From: Hyphomicrobiaceae bacterium UBA7697
GTDB lineage: Bacteria; Pseudomonadota; Alphaproteobacteria; Rhizobiales; Methyloligellaceae
Assembly: GCA_002482645.1 (NCBI GenBank)
Contig: DLGJ01000012.1
Coordinates: 62,001-126,000, forward strand
Length of the DNA stretch: 64,000 nt
Reading direction: 5' to 3'
The stretch's first letter is position 1; each line of letters starts with the position of its first letter. Below are positions 7,627-15,965 of the stretch, one piece after another. Under the pieces are notes generated by a model. The model was given only the letters and a program-made list of their open reading frames with translations, was not told where the DNA came from and did no database searches. Both the position numbers and the translations under genes were made by a program.

Positions 7627-10377
7627 ATGTCCTCATCCACGTTACTCCGATTGGCTGCCCGCATCCTGTTCCTTGGTGCCGTAATCCTCTCCGTGCCAGT
7701 GATGGCACTCGCGGTCCTCTATGCCGACGTGTTCGAGCCGCTGCGCCGGACCGGCGTCGAGCGCCTTCTCTCCGCCGCGACCGGTGCCGAAGTCGAGGTC
7801 AGAGGCGCGGTCCGGATCAGCTTTCATTGGGCGCCCGTCGTAACGGTCGAGGACGTGGTCGCGGTGGCGAGCGCGTCGCCGGCGGAATTGAAGGATCTTT
7901 CAATTCGTTCGATGCGAGTTCGGGTGCCGATCTTCCCTGGCCGTGCCGCCAATCCCCAACACCGTGCGCTTGTCGTCGACGGGCTGAACGTGTCGATCGA
8001 AGTCCCCGAAGGGCGCGTGAGTGAAGACGAGGACGGTATCGACATTGGCAAACTGATCACCGACCTCGTGCGGTCCCCTTTCGCCGGAGATTTTCTCTTG
8101 CGCGACGTCACCGTGAACTACGTCAGTTTGGACAGTGGTTTTCGCCTTCACTACGTCCTCGATAAACTCGAGAGCCAAAGAACGGCGGATCGTGGCGTCG
8201 CTATCAATGGCTCCGGGCGCTTGAACGGAGAGCCTTGGAGACTCGATGGCCATGCCGCACCGCGGGGCGAGGACGAATACAAGCGTCAATTTGTTATCGC
8301 CGTGAAGCATGCCGGTCTCAGTTTGACGTTTGACGGCACGTATAAGCGCGACGCCGGTCTGTTCGATTTCGACGGGGATGCAATCGACATGACTGTGACG
8401 GCGGTCGCGCCGGATTTGAAGCGCATGCTTGCCATCTACGGCATCACCGGCGACCTGGCCGGAGCGGGTAACTTGACCGGGCGGCTCAAGGGTCCGCTCG
8501 ATGCGATGACGCTGAACGATTTGGCTCTGAAATTCGCCTTCGAGAACGGCAACGTCTATGCGCTTAGCGGTGCCATCGGCGATATCAACGCGGGCACCGG
8601 TTTCGATCTGCTGCTTGAAGGCACGTTCGCCAGAAAGCCGCTCGCGGAAGGGGAGACCCGCCCCATCTACGATATCGGCATTACCGGTTTCGACGGGCGT
8701 ATCGAGGGGTCGCGCGACGGTATTTTGGTGCGCGACTTTCATATCTTTACGGACTCTATCCGAGCGACACTCAGCAATATTGGCCCGATCACCGCGGAGC
8801 GGCTCTACAGGGACAGCGAGGGAAGGCTAGGTCTCTACGAGGTCTTGATCTTGGCTGGCGACCCCCAACGCCCCAGCGTGCGTGTCGCGGGGACGATCAA
8901 GGACATCATCGCCTTCAGGGGGGTCGACCTTGAAGGCAAGATCGACTTCTTCACGGCCGATCTCCTCGATCTTGTCGCGGTGGAACACGCGGAAGTGTTC
9001 GGCCGTCTCTCCGGAGACGTCGTCATCTCGGATGCGGACGGTTCGCTTGGCATCAAACATCTCTCGGCTCAGGTCAAGGACAGTCGTCTCATTGAGATGA
9101 GCATCGATTTGGTGTTCGACGACATCCCTGAAGCCAAAGGCCTCACATTCGCCACCCACCTGGAGATCCCGGAGTTCCAACACTTCGCCGCCGCGCTGGG
9201 CAAAGAGGTGGAGAAACTGGGGCCCGTCACGTTCGACGGTTCGATCAGCGGGAGCGGTGAACGCCTTGCCATGACCGGCACGATGCTTGTGGGACGGACC
9301 ACGCTGAACGGTTCACTCACCGGGTCGTTGTCGGAAGAGCGCAAGCCAGTCCTGTCCGGTGAAATCTCCAGCCCGCTTGTCCACCTCAGCGATCTCAAGA
9401 AGCTCGCATCCATGGAAATCGTCTACCTGGAGAGCGTCGATGAGGCGGACGAGGACGTGGTCGATTATTCGAATATCTGGGAAACGCTGTTGGTGGATTT
9501 GCAGGTGAAGATTGCCGGGATCGCGGGCGGGGGCAACAAGGCGAGCAATATTCAGGGACGCATGACCTATCTTGCCGGTGTCATCGGCCTGGACTCGCTC
9601 ACCATGACGTATCTCGGCGGCAGGGCTTCGATCAACGGCAGCATCAATACCGCCAGCGATCCAAAAACCTTCGCGCTGAACGGGCGTGTCAACAGACTGC
9701 CTATTGGCGCCGTGCTCAGGGAGATGGAGCTCAGATTCCCCGTGAGCGGCGCGTTCGATATGACCTACGACCTTTCGGGTGCGGGCAACACAGTGGCGCA
9801 GATTCCGCGTTCGCTGAACGGCTCGCTGTCAGTTTCCATGCGCAATGGCTGGGTCGGCACGGCTTTGCTTGACCTGTTGGGCATGAACCTGCCGCAGTGG
9901 CTATTGACCAGATCGCGCAACGGCAACCAGGCGACTCTCGTGTGTGGCGTGGCACCTTTCACGTTCAAAAACGGACGGGGCGAAACCCGCGGACTCGTGT
10001 TGGAGACCGAGAACGTGCTCGTCGCCGGCATCGGCTATGTCGATTACCGTGCGAACATGATCGATCTACGTTTCAAACCGCAAGCGCTCCGGCCGCAGTT
10101 CATCCAAACAGCACATCCTTTCGCAATACAGGGCCAAATCGGCAGCAAGAGCGTAAGACTGACCGGCAGGCCCGCGGCGAGTGCCGTCGTGGGAGTTTTG
10201 GCCTTTCCGTTCAACCTGCTTGGAACGATCGTGCTGCCGCGAGCGGATACGCCTGGGCGTGTGCCGTGCCAGATCGCGCAGCCGGCGCAGCAACGCGGTG
10301 GGCGAGCGCCGGCCACTCAACAGCGCTCTCGCAGTCCGCTCGGCTTGGGCATCATCGGCGGCCAACGCCGCCGTTAG
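7627..10377 (+). CDS. AsmA-family envelope protein
   Basis: 916-residue protein anchored by one N-terminal membrane helix (about 9-31), with the rest in the periplasm. The start region (FEPLRRTGVERLLSAATGAEVEVRGAV cannot be quoted whole, but the VE-LLS-ATG-EVEVRG pattern is visible at 41-60) and the C-terminal domain with DMTYDLSGAGNT and NGSLSVSMRNG are typical of AsmA/YhjG proteins. These are now viewed as bridge-like lipid transporters or envelope assembly factors. The tail after about residue 860 is Arg/Gln-rich and low in complexity. The start ATG has no clear Shine-Dalgarno. The ureohydrolase gene follows after a 136-bp gap. Confidence 0.8.
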   Translation: MSSSTLLRLAARILFLGAVILSVPVMALAVLYADVFEPLRRTGVERLLSAATGAEVEVRGAVRISFHWAPVVTVEDVVAVASASPAELKDLSIRSMRVRVPIFPGRAANPQHRALVVDGLNVSIEVPEGRVSEDEDGIDIGKLITDLVRSPFAGDFLLRDVTVNYVSLDSGFRLHYVLDKLESQRTADRGVAINGSGRLNGEPWRLDGHAAPRGEDEYKRQFVIAVKHAGLSLTFDGTYKRDAGLFDFDGDAIDMTVTAVAPDLKRMLAIYGITGDLAGAGNLTGRLKGPLDAMTLNDLALKFAFENGNVYALSGAIGDINAGTGFDLLLEGTFARKPLAEGETRPIYDIGITGFDGRIEGSRDGILVRDFHIFTDSIRATLSNIGPITAERLYRDSEGRLGLYEVLILAGDPQRPSVRVAGTIKDIIAFRGVDLEGKIDFFTADLLDLVAVEHAEVFGRLSGDVVISDADGSLGIKHLSAQVKDSRLIEMSIDLVFDDIPEAKGLTFATHLEIPEFQHFAAALGKEVEKLGPVTFDGSISGSGERLAMTGTMLVGRTTLNGSLTGSLSEERKPVLSGEISSPLVHLSDLKKLASMEIVYLESVDEADEDVVDYSNIWETLLVDLQVKIAGIAGGGNKASNIQGRMTYLAGVIGLDSLTMTYLGGRASINGSINTASDPKTFALNGRVNRLPIGAVLREMELRFPVSGAFDMTYDLSGAGNTVAQIPRSLNGSLSVSMRNGWVGTALLDLLGMNLPQWLLTRSRNGNQATLVCGVAPFTFKNGRGETRGLVLETENVLVAGIGYVDYRANMIDLRFKPQALRPQFIQTAHPFAIQGQIGSKSVRLTGRPAASAVVGVLAFPFNLLGTIVLPRADTPGRVPCQIAQPAQQRGGRAPATQQRSRSPLGLGIIGGQRRR

Positions 10378-10513
10378 CAGCCGGTTTGCCGGCCGATCGA
10401 ACCGAGCGGCGTATCCCCGGCGCCGGACGGACCCTCTGGCGAGACCGCCGTGAGAGCCGTCTCCCTTGAAAAAAATCTGCGAAATACTGTGTGCGACGCC
10501 TTGGAGAAATGCG

Positions 10514-11428
10514 ATGGGCCTCTGGACATCGGACTCGAAAGGCGCGGTCGCGGGAAGCAGATCGGCCGGCGGTGCCACCTATAGACCGGGCGCGCGATTT
10601 GGTCCGCAGGGCGTGCGGCGGATTTCGGCGCTCTACACGCCTTATAACTATGAGACGGGAGTCGATCTGCGCGAGCAGATGACGCTATGCGACGCGGGCG
10701 ACGTCTTTGCCATACCCGGCAATCTTGAAAAGAGCTTCGATCAAATCAGCAAGGGCGTCTCGCACATCTTCTCCTCGGGCGCACTGCCGCTGATCGTCGG
10801 AGGCGATCATTCGATCGGCTATCCGTGCGTACGCGGTATCGCGGAGTGCACGTCGAAGCGCATCGGTATCATCCATTTCGACCGTCACCTGGATACCCAG
10901 GCGAAGGACATGGACGAGGGCATGCACCCCACGCCCTGGTATTGGGCGACGAACCTGCCGAATGTCTCCGCCAAGAACCTGGTGCAACTCGGCATTGGCG
11001 GTTGGCAGGTCCCGCGGGCCGGAGTCGAAGTGGCTCGGGATCGCGAAACGAATATCCTCACGATCGATGACATCGAGAAGCTTGGCTTGGAGAAGACGGC
11101 CGAGATTGCATTGGAATTGGCCTGGAAGGACACCGACGCGGTTTACATTTCGTTCGACGTCGATTCCATCGACTGCGGCTTCGTGCCGGGCACGGGTTGG
11201 CCCGAGCCGGGTGGATTTCCGCCGAGGGAGGCATTGCGCATTCTGGGGCTTGTGGCGGCCGAGGGAATTTGCGGACTCGAGGTCGTAGAGGTCAGTCCGC
11301 CCTACGATACGTCGGACATCACCTCTCTCGTGGGCACGCGTATCATCGTCGATACATTGGGCTCGCTCGTTGCGCACGGGAAGCTCGGGGCGCACAGGGC
11401 GCTGATCGACAAGCCAGTCAAATTCTGA
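10514..11428 (+). CDS. Ureohydrolase family protein, guanidine hydrolase (GdmH)-like, N-terminus short
   Basis: Arginase/agmatinase-fold metallohydrolase, 304 residues from ATG 10514, chosen for GGAG seven bases upstream; a TTG at 10466 in frame is the only longer option. All six metal ligands are visible: His99 (GGDHS), Asp123, His125 and Asp127 (HFDRHLD), Asp215 and Asp217 (SFDVD). The D-R-H rather than D-A-H motif, GIGGWQVPR (161-169) and GTGWPEPGG (226-234) match the subfamily that includes Ni-dependent guanidine hydrolases. This is from family memory. The usual N-terminal GVPFD segment is replaced by AGSRSAGG and a TGA at 10451 closes the frame, so the N-terminus may be eroded. The His-rich gene follows 9 bp later. 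Confidence 0.75.
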   Translation: MGLWTSDSKGAVAGSRSAGGATYRPGARFGPQGVRRISALYTPYNYETGVDLREQMTLCDAGDVFAIPGNLEKSFDQISKGVSHIFSSGALPLIVGGDHSIGYPCVRGIAECTSKRIGIIHFDRHLDTQAKDMDEGMHPTPWYWATNLPNVSAKNLVQLGIGGWQVPRAGVEVARDRETNILTIDDIEKLGLEKTAEIALELAWKDTDAVYISFDVDSIDCGFVPGTGWPEPGGFPPREALRILGLVAAEGICGLEVVEVSPPYDTSDITSLVGTRIIVDTLGSLVAHGKLGAHRALIDKPVKF

Positions 11429-11437
11429 GGCGCCCGG

Positions 11438-11980
11438 ATGCACGATCATCACTCGCATCACCGTGGCCCTGTGGCGTTGGATCGTCACGATCATCCGCAC
11501 GATCATGAGGGGCATGACACGGATCACCCTCTCGGACACAATCGGCCCAAAAAGACGGCGCAATGGCAGGTTCCCCATCTGCCGGACGGCGCCGCCGGCC
11601 AGTCGCCGCCCGAGTTGCAAGATCTCGACCTCGTGGAACAGAGCTTCGTGGAGAGCTTCCCGCAAGCCTCCGATCCGAGCAGCTTCCTGCGCCTGGCAGG
11701 TGTTCCCTTCGTGGGCGTGGACGCAACGGGCCGCCGGTTGCACTTGTTGCGCGTCGAGATCGAATCCTTGACGGATATCGGCTCCGTCTCACCCTTGATG
11801 GGAGGACACGGCGTGCGCTACGACCCGCTTCCCGCGCGGCTGGTCTCTCAGCGTCCGCGCCTTGGCTTCATCTATCATGACGGGACCGGCATTGTTTCAC
11901 TGCGGTTTGCCGAAGCGCGCGCTTTGGCCGATGAAAGCGCTCCGTCTGAGTTTGCGATTGAGAATGGACGGACCGGCTAA
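11438..11980 (+). CDS. His-rich N-terminus protein coupled to ureohydrolase
   Basis: 180-residue protein of no family I recognise. Twelve His occur in the first 34 residues (MHDHHSHHRG, then DHPHDHEGHD), like the metal-storage tails of HypB or SlyD. The remaining 130 residues form a compact-looking domain with LRLAGVPFVGVDATGRRLH, PLMGGHGVRYDPLP and FIYHDGTG, and no signal peptide or membrane helix. The start lies 9 bp after the ureohydrolase stop with GAGG seven to eight bases upstream, so the two are probably one transcript. Binding and delivery of nickel or another divalent metal to the ureohydrolase is inferred from position and the His tract. Confidence 0.75.
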   Translation: MHDHHSHHRGPVALDRHDHPHDHEGHDTDHPLGHNRPKKTAQWQVPHLPDGAAGQSPPELQDLDLVEQSFVESFPQASDPSSFLRLAGVPFVGVDATGRRLHLLRVEIESLTDIGSVSPLMGGHGVRYDPLPARLVSQRPRLGFIYHDGTGIVSLRFAEARALADESAPSEFAIENGRTG

Positions 11981-12481
11981 GTAATAGAGACGGCGCGCGG
12001 AGCAGGCGGCAATGCCGCAACAAGTGAGGGAAACTCAGTAACAAGCGATCGCGCGAAACCACCCATTGTCTTCACCGTGAGTTCGTACGGCCGGTCCCGC
12101 CGCCCGCAAACGCGAACGTGCCGGGGGTTGTCGGCGGTTCTCCGCCCATTGGGGACTTTAGACGCGGGGCTTGCAGAACTGCATGCGCGCGGTGCCTCGA
12201 TCGCGTGACCTTTCGAGCCTAGGAAAATTTCCGGTTCCACGCCGCTCCTGTGCCGTGCGCGTCCGGTGCGCGCGACTCGGCGCGTACCGCGAAAACGAGT
12301 CGGCTCGGGCCGGGCCCGCCACTCGGGAATGAGCCCACTTTGGGCGCAAATCTAAGCAAAATCATATGCTTACTGGCTTGCAAAGTGTTCTCTGCCGCCG
12401 CTACATACGCTCGAGCAGGAGAGCCAGATCGAAGGCCTGTCGAAGCAGTGCAAGCACTGCATAGAAGGAGTGGACGCTCGC
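11981..12481 (+). other. Gene-free stretch upstream of folD
   Basis: About 500 bases without a supportable gene. The local base composition shifts to AT-richer toward 12350-12420, where a folD promoter would be expected. I do not recognise a riboswitch or terminator. Confidence 0.45.
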
Positions 12482-13375
12482 ATGTCAGCGAAGCTTATTG
12501 ACGGCAAGGCCGTTGCCGCCGCGGTCCGCGCGGACTGCAAGAAGCGGGTTCAGAATCTGCAAGACCGCTATGGGCGTACCCCTGGGCTCGCGGTCATCAT
12601 GGTTGGCGACAACCCTGCCTCCGAAGTCTATGTGCGCAACAAGATCGGGGCGTGCCGCGATGTCGGCATCCGGTCGGAGAAGCTGCTCTACCCGGCCGAT
12701 GTCGGCCAGGCCGAAGTGATCGAGCGGATCGAGGCTCTCGGTGCCGATCCGAACACCGACGGCATCCTGGTGCAGTTGCCGTTGCCGAAGGCGTTCGACA
12801 TCAAGACGGTGCTGGGCGCGATCAACGCCGCGAAGGATGTCGACGGCTTCCACCTCTACAATGTCGGCGGTCTCGTCATCGGCGACACCGTCTTCCCGCC
12901 CTGCACCCCCTACGGGGTGATGTGTCTCTTGGAGAACGAGAACATCGAAGTCGCCGGGGCCAACGCGGTCGTCGTCGGCGCCAGCAACATCGTCGGCAAG
13001 CCCATGGCGCTGATGCTCATGCAGCGCGAGGCGACCGTTTCGGTATGCCACGCCAGAACGCGCGACCTCGCGGAGTTCACGAAGCTGGCCGACATTCTCG
13101 TCGTCGCCGCGGGTCAGCCGAACCTCATCACGGCGCCGATGGTGAAAGAGGGCGCCACGGTCATCGATGTCGGCATCAACCGCCTGCCGAACGGCAAGCT
13201 GGTCGGCGATTGCGATTTCGCCGGAGTGCGCGAGAAGGCGTCGTATTTGACGCCGGTTCCGGGCGGCGTTGGACCGATGACGGTCACCATGCTGCTCGTC
13301 AACACGATCTCGTCGGCGGAACGCACACTTTCACAAACTCCACAAGAACCGGCGGCCGAGGCGCTGCGCGCCTAG
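12482..13375 (+). CDS. folD: Bifunctional methylenetetrahydrofolate dehydrogenase/cyclohydrolase FolD
   Basis: Interconverts 5,10-methylene-, methenyl- and 10-formyl-tetrahydrofolate with NADP; cytoplasmic one-carbon metabolism; 297 residues. The family signature GILVQLPLP is at about 97-105, the catalytic Tyr-x3-Lys lies in YVRNKIGAC near 50-58, and the Rossmann signature VVVGASNIVGKPMA is near 163-176, then PVPGGVGPMT near 256-265. The start is ATG 12482: AAGGAG at 12465-12470 leaves an 11-base spacer, while the in-frame GTG at 12470 would overlap the ribosome binding site. It stands as a single gene. Confidence 0.95.
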   Translation: MSAKLIDGKAVAAAVRADCKKRVQNLQDRYGRTPGLAVIMVGDNPASEVYVRNKIGACRDVGIRSEKLLYPADVGQAEVIERIEALGADPNTDGILVQLPLPKAFDIKTVLGAINAAKDVDGFHLYNVGGLVIGDTVFPPCTPYGVMCLLENENIEVAGANAVVVGASNIVGKPMALMLMQREATVSVCHARTRDLAEFTKLADILVVAAGQPNLITAPMVKEGATVIDVGINRLPNGKLVGDCDFAGVREKASYLTPVPGGVGPMTVTMLLVNTISSAERTLSQTPQEPAAEALRA

Positions 13376-13705
13376 AAGGCGCCGCGCGTGGAGGTCCCGG
13401 TGCCCGAGGCCGCGATAGCCGGGAAGCTGCCTGTCGTGTGCGAGGGGCCGTCGAAGTCGTGAGGCCACCTCTTGTCTTCCGCGACAGTGCCGCCGGCGAG
13501 AGGACACATATCAAGACACGTGTAGTGTACTTGGCGCACGCCATGGCATGAATTGGGTTCGGGGCTCGCGGCTGTCTTGGCGGCATGGGCCTGTCGCGCC
13601 GACGACGAAATCGGCAAGGCCGGGATTTCGGATTGCGGAAATCCGGTGCGAAAACTAGCCTTGGGCCTTGGGAAGTCCCGCCGCGACTCCGGCAACCGAG
13701 AGAGC
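13376..13705 (+). other. Intergenic stretch between folD and the Crp/Fnr gene
   Basis: 330 bases. No convincing gene; one short antisense frame ending at 13372 reads plausibly but lacks a ribosome binding site. It should hold the promoter of the sulfur cluster. Confidence 0.4.
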
Positions 13706-14377
13706 ATGCGCATGAGCCAAGGCGCCTGGATCCAGCGTTTTGAAGGGTTGAACGGTCTGCCGGATCCGATCAAGCAGACGCTGATCGAGCGCAGCAAGGT
13801 GGTCTCGCTTCCCGCCGGTACCAAGGTTTTCAGCGCGGACTTCGTCCCCGACAATCTGCTTCTATTGATCGAGGGCACCGTCAAGGTGTCGCAAACTTCC
13901 GAAAGCGGCCGGGAGATTGTCCTTTACCGGGTCGAGGCCGGGCAAAGCTGCGTGCTGACGACGGCTTGCCTCCTCGCCCATGAAGCCTATAGCGCCGAAG
14001 GCGTTGCGGAGACGGACATCACGGCGGTCGCGATTCCGCGCGCGGTCTTCGACGAGCTTGTGGCCACGTCGCCACGGTTTCGCAACTTCGTGTTCGCGGC
14101 CTATGCGCGCCGGATCACGGATTTGTTCCGGGTGATCGACGATGTTGCGTTCGGCAAGATCGACGTCCGGCTTGCGGACCGGCTCGTCGGCCTCGCGGCC
14201 GGATCGGGCGAATTGCAGGTGACGCATCAACAACTGGCGACGGAGCTCGGAACGGCGCGGGAGGTGATCTCGCGCCAGCTCAGCGAGTTTCAGCGCCGGG
14301 GGTGGCTTCGCCTCGCGCGCGGGCGCGTGTCTCTTACCGACACGCCGGCGCTCACGCGTCTCGCGGCTTCCGTCTGA
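13706..14377 (+). CDS. Crp/Fnr-family transcription regulator of the sulfur cluster
   Basis: 223 residues. An N-terminal cyclic-nucleotide-binding-like beta barrel (about 20-125) is followed by the dimer helix and a winged helix-turn-helix (HQQLATELGTAREVISRQL near 172-190). It lacks the N-terminal Cys cluster of oxygen-sensing FNR. Two Cys lie in GQSCVLTTACLL (about 78-86), a pattern in Crp-like regulators near persulfide genes, so thiol-based sulfur sensing is a reasonable inference. The start is ATG 13706 (GAGAG just upstream), with ATG 13712 as an alternative. It heads a same-strand series: DUF2892, MBL enzyme, small protein, SulP. Confidence 0.85.
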   Translation: MRMSQGAWIQRFEGLNGLPDPIKQTLIERSKVVSLPAGTKVFSADFVPDNLLLLIEGTVKVSQTSESGREIVLYRVEAGQSCVLTTACLLAHEAYSAEGVAETDITAVAIPRAVFDELVATSPRFRNFVFAAYARRITDLFRVIDDVAFGKIDVRLADRLVGLAAGSGELQVTHQQLATELGTAREVISRQLSEFQRRGWLRLARGRVSLTDTPALTRLAASV

Positions 14378-14485
14378 GGCGTACTCCGCGCGGGCGTACC
14401 GCAATCGCGAGTGTGACAACGTCACCGACAGTCGTGTCTCAAACAGCTAGTGTCGGCGCGAACTCGACCTTCAGAGAGGTTCGCC

Positions 14486-14701
14486 ATGTCCGCAAATGTT
14501 GGCAGCATCGACCGGATCGTCCGCGCCATTCTCGGCATTGCTTTGCTTTGGTTCGCCTTTTTCAGCGGCTTGCCGTTGGCAGATAGTCCTGCCTTGAAAT
14601 ATGGCGCGGCCATCCTCGGGGTCGTCATGCTGGCCGTGGCGGTCGTCCGCGTCTGCCCGATCTACAGCATCTTTGGCCTGACGACCTGCAAGGCACGCTG
14701 A
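14486..14701 (+). CDS. DUF2892 (YgaP-like) membrane protein
   Basis: 71 residues with two membrane helices (about 12-30 and 38-57) and a C-terminal CPIYSIFGLTTC motif holding two conserved Cys. This is the membrane part found alone or fused to rhodanese in YgaP, and commonly sits with sulfide-oxidation genes. Start ATG 14486 has AGAGAGG nine bases upstream. A role in handling sulfane sulfur or thiocyanate at the membrane is inferred from family context. Confidence 0.85.
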   Translation: MSANVGSIDRIVRAILGIALLWFAFFSGLPLADSPALKYGAAILGVVMLAVAVVRVCPIYSIFGLTTCKAR

Positions 14702-14790
14702 CGGCGAAGGCTCTTCTTGCGCGGCAAGCGCGAGGGATCGCCCTTTGGCCAGCTACGTCACAACGTTTTGAGCTGCGGCGCGGTCGCGCG

Positions 14791-14842
14791 CCCAAACCCA
14801 ATCCCAATTCCAAGCCCAAACCCAAACCAAGTCCAAACCCCA
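14791..14842 (+). repeat. CCCAAA-type hexamer tract, G-rich on the minus strand
   Basis: A 52-base C/A-rich tract built of CCCAAA, CCCAAT and CCAAG units, ending 20 bases before the MBL gene start. The complementary strand has several GGG runs separated by 3-base loops (GGGATTGGGTTTGGG), so it can in principle fold as a G-quadruplex. It lies in the leader between DUF2892 and the dioxygenase-like gene. Confidence 0.75.
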
Positions 14843-14862
14843 TTCCGGAAAGGGCTGTTTTC

Positions 14863-15747
14863 ATGACTGACTACCCGATCGACATGACCATCCACCCGGA
14901 GGTGGAGGCCTTCTTCGACGAGCCGACCAATACGGTCAGCTACATCGTGAAGGATCCGGAATCCAATGCCTGCGCCGTCGTGGACAGCGTGATGGATCTG
15001 GACTACGCGGCCGGGCGCATCACGCACGAAAGCGCCGACAAGATCATCTCCCGGATCAAGGAGCGCGGCCTCACGCTCGAGTGGATCATCGAGACCCACG
15101 CCCATGCCGATCATTTGTCGGCGGCGCCCTATATCCAGCAGGAACTGGGCGGCAAGCTCGGCATCGGCTCGAAAATCTTGACGGTGCAAGAGACCTTCGG
15201 AAAGGTCTTCAACGAAGGGACGGAGTTCCAGCGGGACGGCAGCCAGTTCGACGCGCTGTTCGAGGACGGCGATACCTACAAAATTGGAAACATGCAGGCA
15301 TTCGCCATGTACACGCCGGGCCACACACCGGCTTGCATGGTGCACGTGATGGGCGATGCCGCCTTTGCCGGCGACACGCTGTTCATGCCCGATGGAGGCT
15401 CGGCGCGCGCCGACTTCCCCGGCGGCGATGCGGGAACGCTCTACGATTCCATCATGAAAGTGCTCAGCCTCCCCGGCGAAATGCGGCTGTTCATGTGCCA
15501 CGACTACGCGCCGGGCGGCCGCGAATACGCGTGGGAGACCACCGTGGCCGAGGAGAAGGCCAGCAACATCCATGTCGGCGGCGGCAAGACGAGAGAGGAC
15601 TTCATCAAGTTCCGCACCGAACGCGATGCGACGCTCGGCATGCCGCGGCTCATCATTCCTTCGCTCCAGGTCAATATTCGCGGCGGCGAGATTCCGAAGG
15701 ACGAGGATGGACGGCCGATGCTCAAAGTCCCGGTCAACGGGCTTTGA
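14863..15747 (+). CDS. MBL-fold persulfide dioxygenase-like hydrolase (Blh type)
   Basis: 294-residue metallo-beta-lactamase fold protein. The metal motif THAHADHL is at 78-85, followed by GHTPACMVH, GDTLF and MCHDY, the layout of ETHE1/Blh-type sulfur dioxygenases, which oxidise glutathione persulfide to sulfite. No rhodanese domain is fused. Start ATG 14863 has GGAAAGGG upstream. Position between a DUF2892 gene and a SulP transporter supports a sulfide/persulfide detoxification role. Strict assignment as dioxygenase rather than thiol hydrolase needs activity data. Confidence 0.85.
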   Translation: MTDYPIDMTIHPEVEAFFDEPTNTVSYIVKDPESNACAVVDSVMDLDYAAGRITHESADKIISRIKERGLTLEWIIETHAHADHLSAAPYIQQELGGKLGIGSKILTVQETFGKVFNEGTEFQRDGSQFDALFEDGDTYKIGNMQAFAMYTPGHTPACMVHVMGDAAFAGDTLFMPDGGSARADFPGGDAGTLYDSIMKVLSLPGEMRLFMCHDYAPGGREYAWETTVAEEKASNIHVGGGKTREDFIKFRTERDATLGMPRLIIPSLQVNIRGGEIPKDEDGRPMLKVPVNGL

Positions 15748-15761
15748 GCGAGGAGGGCGTC

Positions 15762-15887
15762 ATGAGGTTCAAACGGATATCCGATGCGCCGCCGGCGATC
15801 TATCGGCGGGCCAAGCTCAAGGGCAAGGAATGGATGGCCATGCCCGAGCGTCTCGCGGCCGCGGCCACGGACTTCGCCGCTCGCTAA
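15762..15887 (+). CDS. 41-residue small protein between MBL enzyme and SulP
   Basis: A short gene with a very good ribosome binding site (GAGGAGGGCGTC then ATG 15762) starting 14 bp after the MBL stop. The product is basic in the first half (MRFKRISDAPPAIYRRAKLK) and ends in an Ala-rich helix-like tail. No membrane helix, no Cys. I do not recognise it. Its place inside the operon suggests it acts with the sulfur proteins. Confidence 0.65.
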   Translation: MRFKRISDAPPAIYRRAKLKGKEWMAMPERLAAAATDFAAR

Positions 15888-15965
15888 TCCGTCCCGGTCC
15901 GGATTTTCCGTCGGTCGGCCGAGGGAACCGGCCGCTCCGTCAATACTGAGTGTTTCGAGGCGAAC

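Noticed and set aside
7159..7684. Plus and minus frames upstream of the AsmA-like gene
   Set aside because: Several overlapping frames of similar length in different phases suggest GC-rich noise rather than a gene.
10378..10513. A guanidine riboswitch before the ureohydrolase gene
   Set aside because: I could not match the conserved ykkC or mini-ykkC sequence elements in this gap, though small hairpins exist.
11977..12349. Minus-strand frames upstream of folD
   Set aside because: Short, Ser/Arg/Ala-rich and not homologous-looking; no ribosome binding site.
13372..13510. A short antisense protein reading MCPLAGGTVAEDKRW and ending near the folD stop
   Set aside because: Amino acid composition is plausible, but no ribosome binding site and no known family. 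Kept only as a note.
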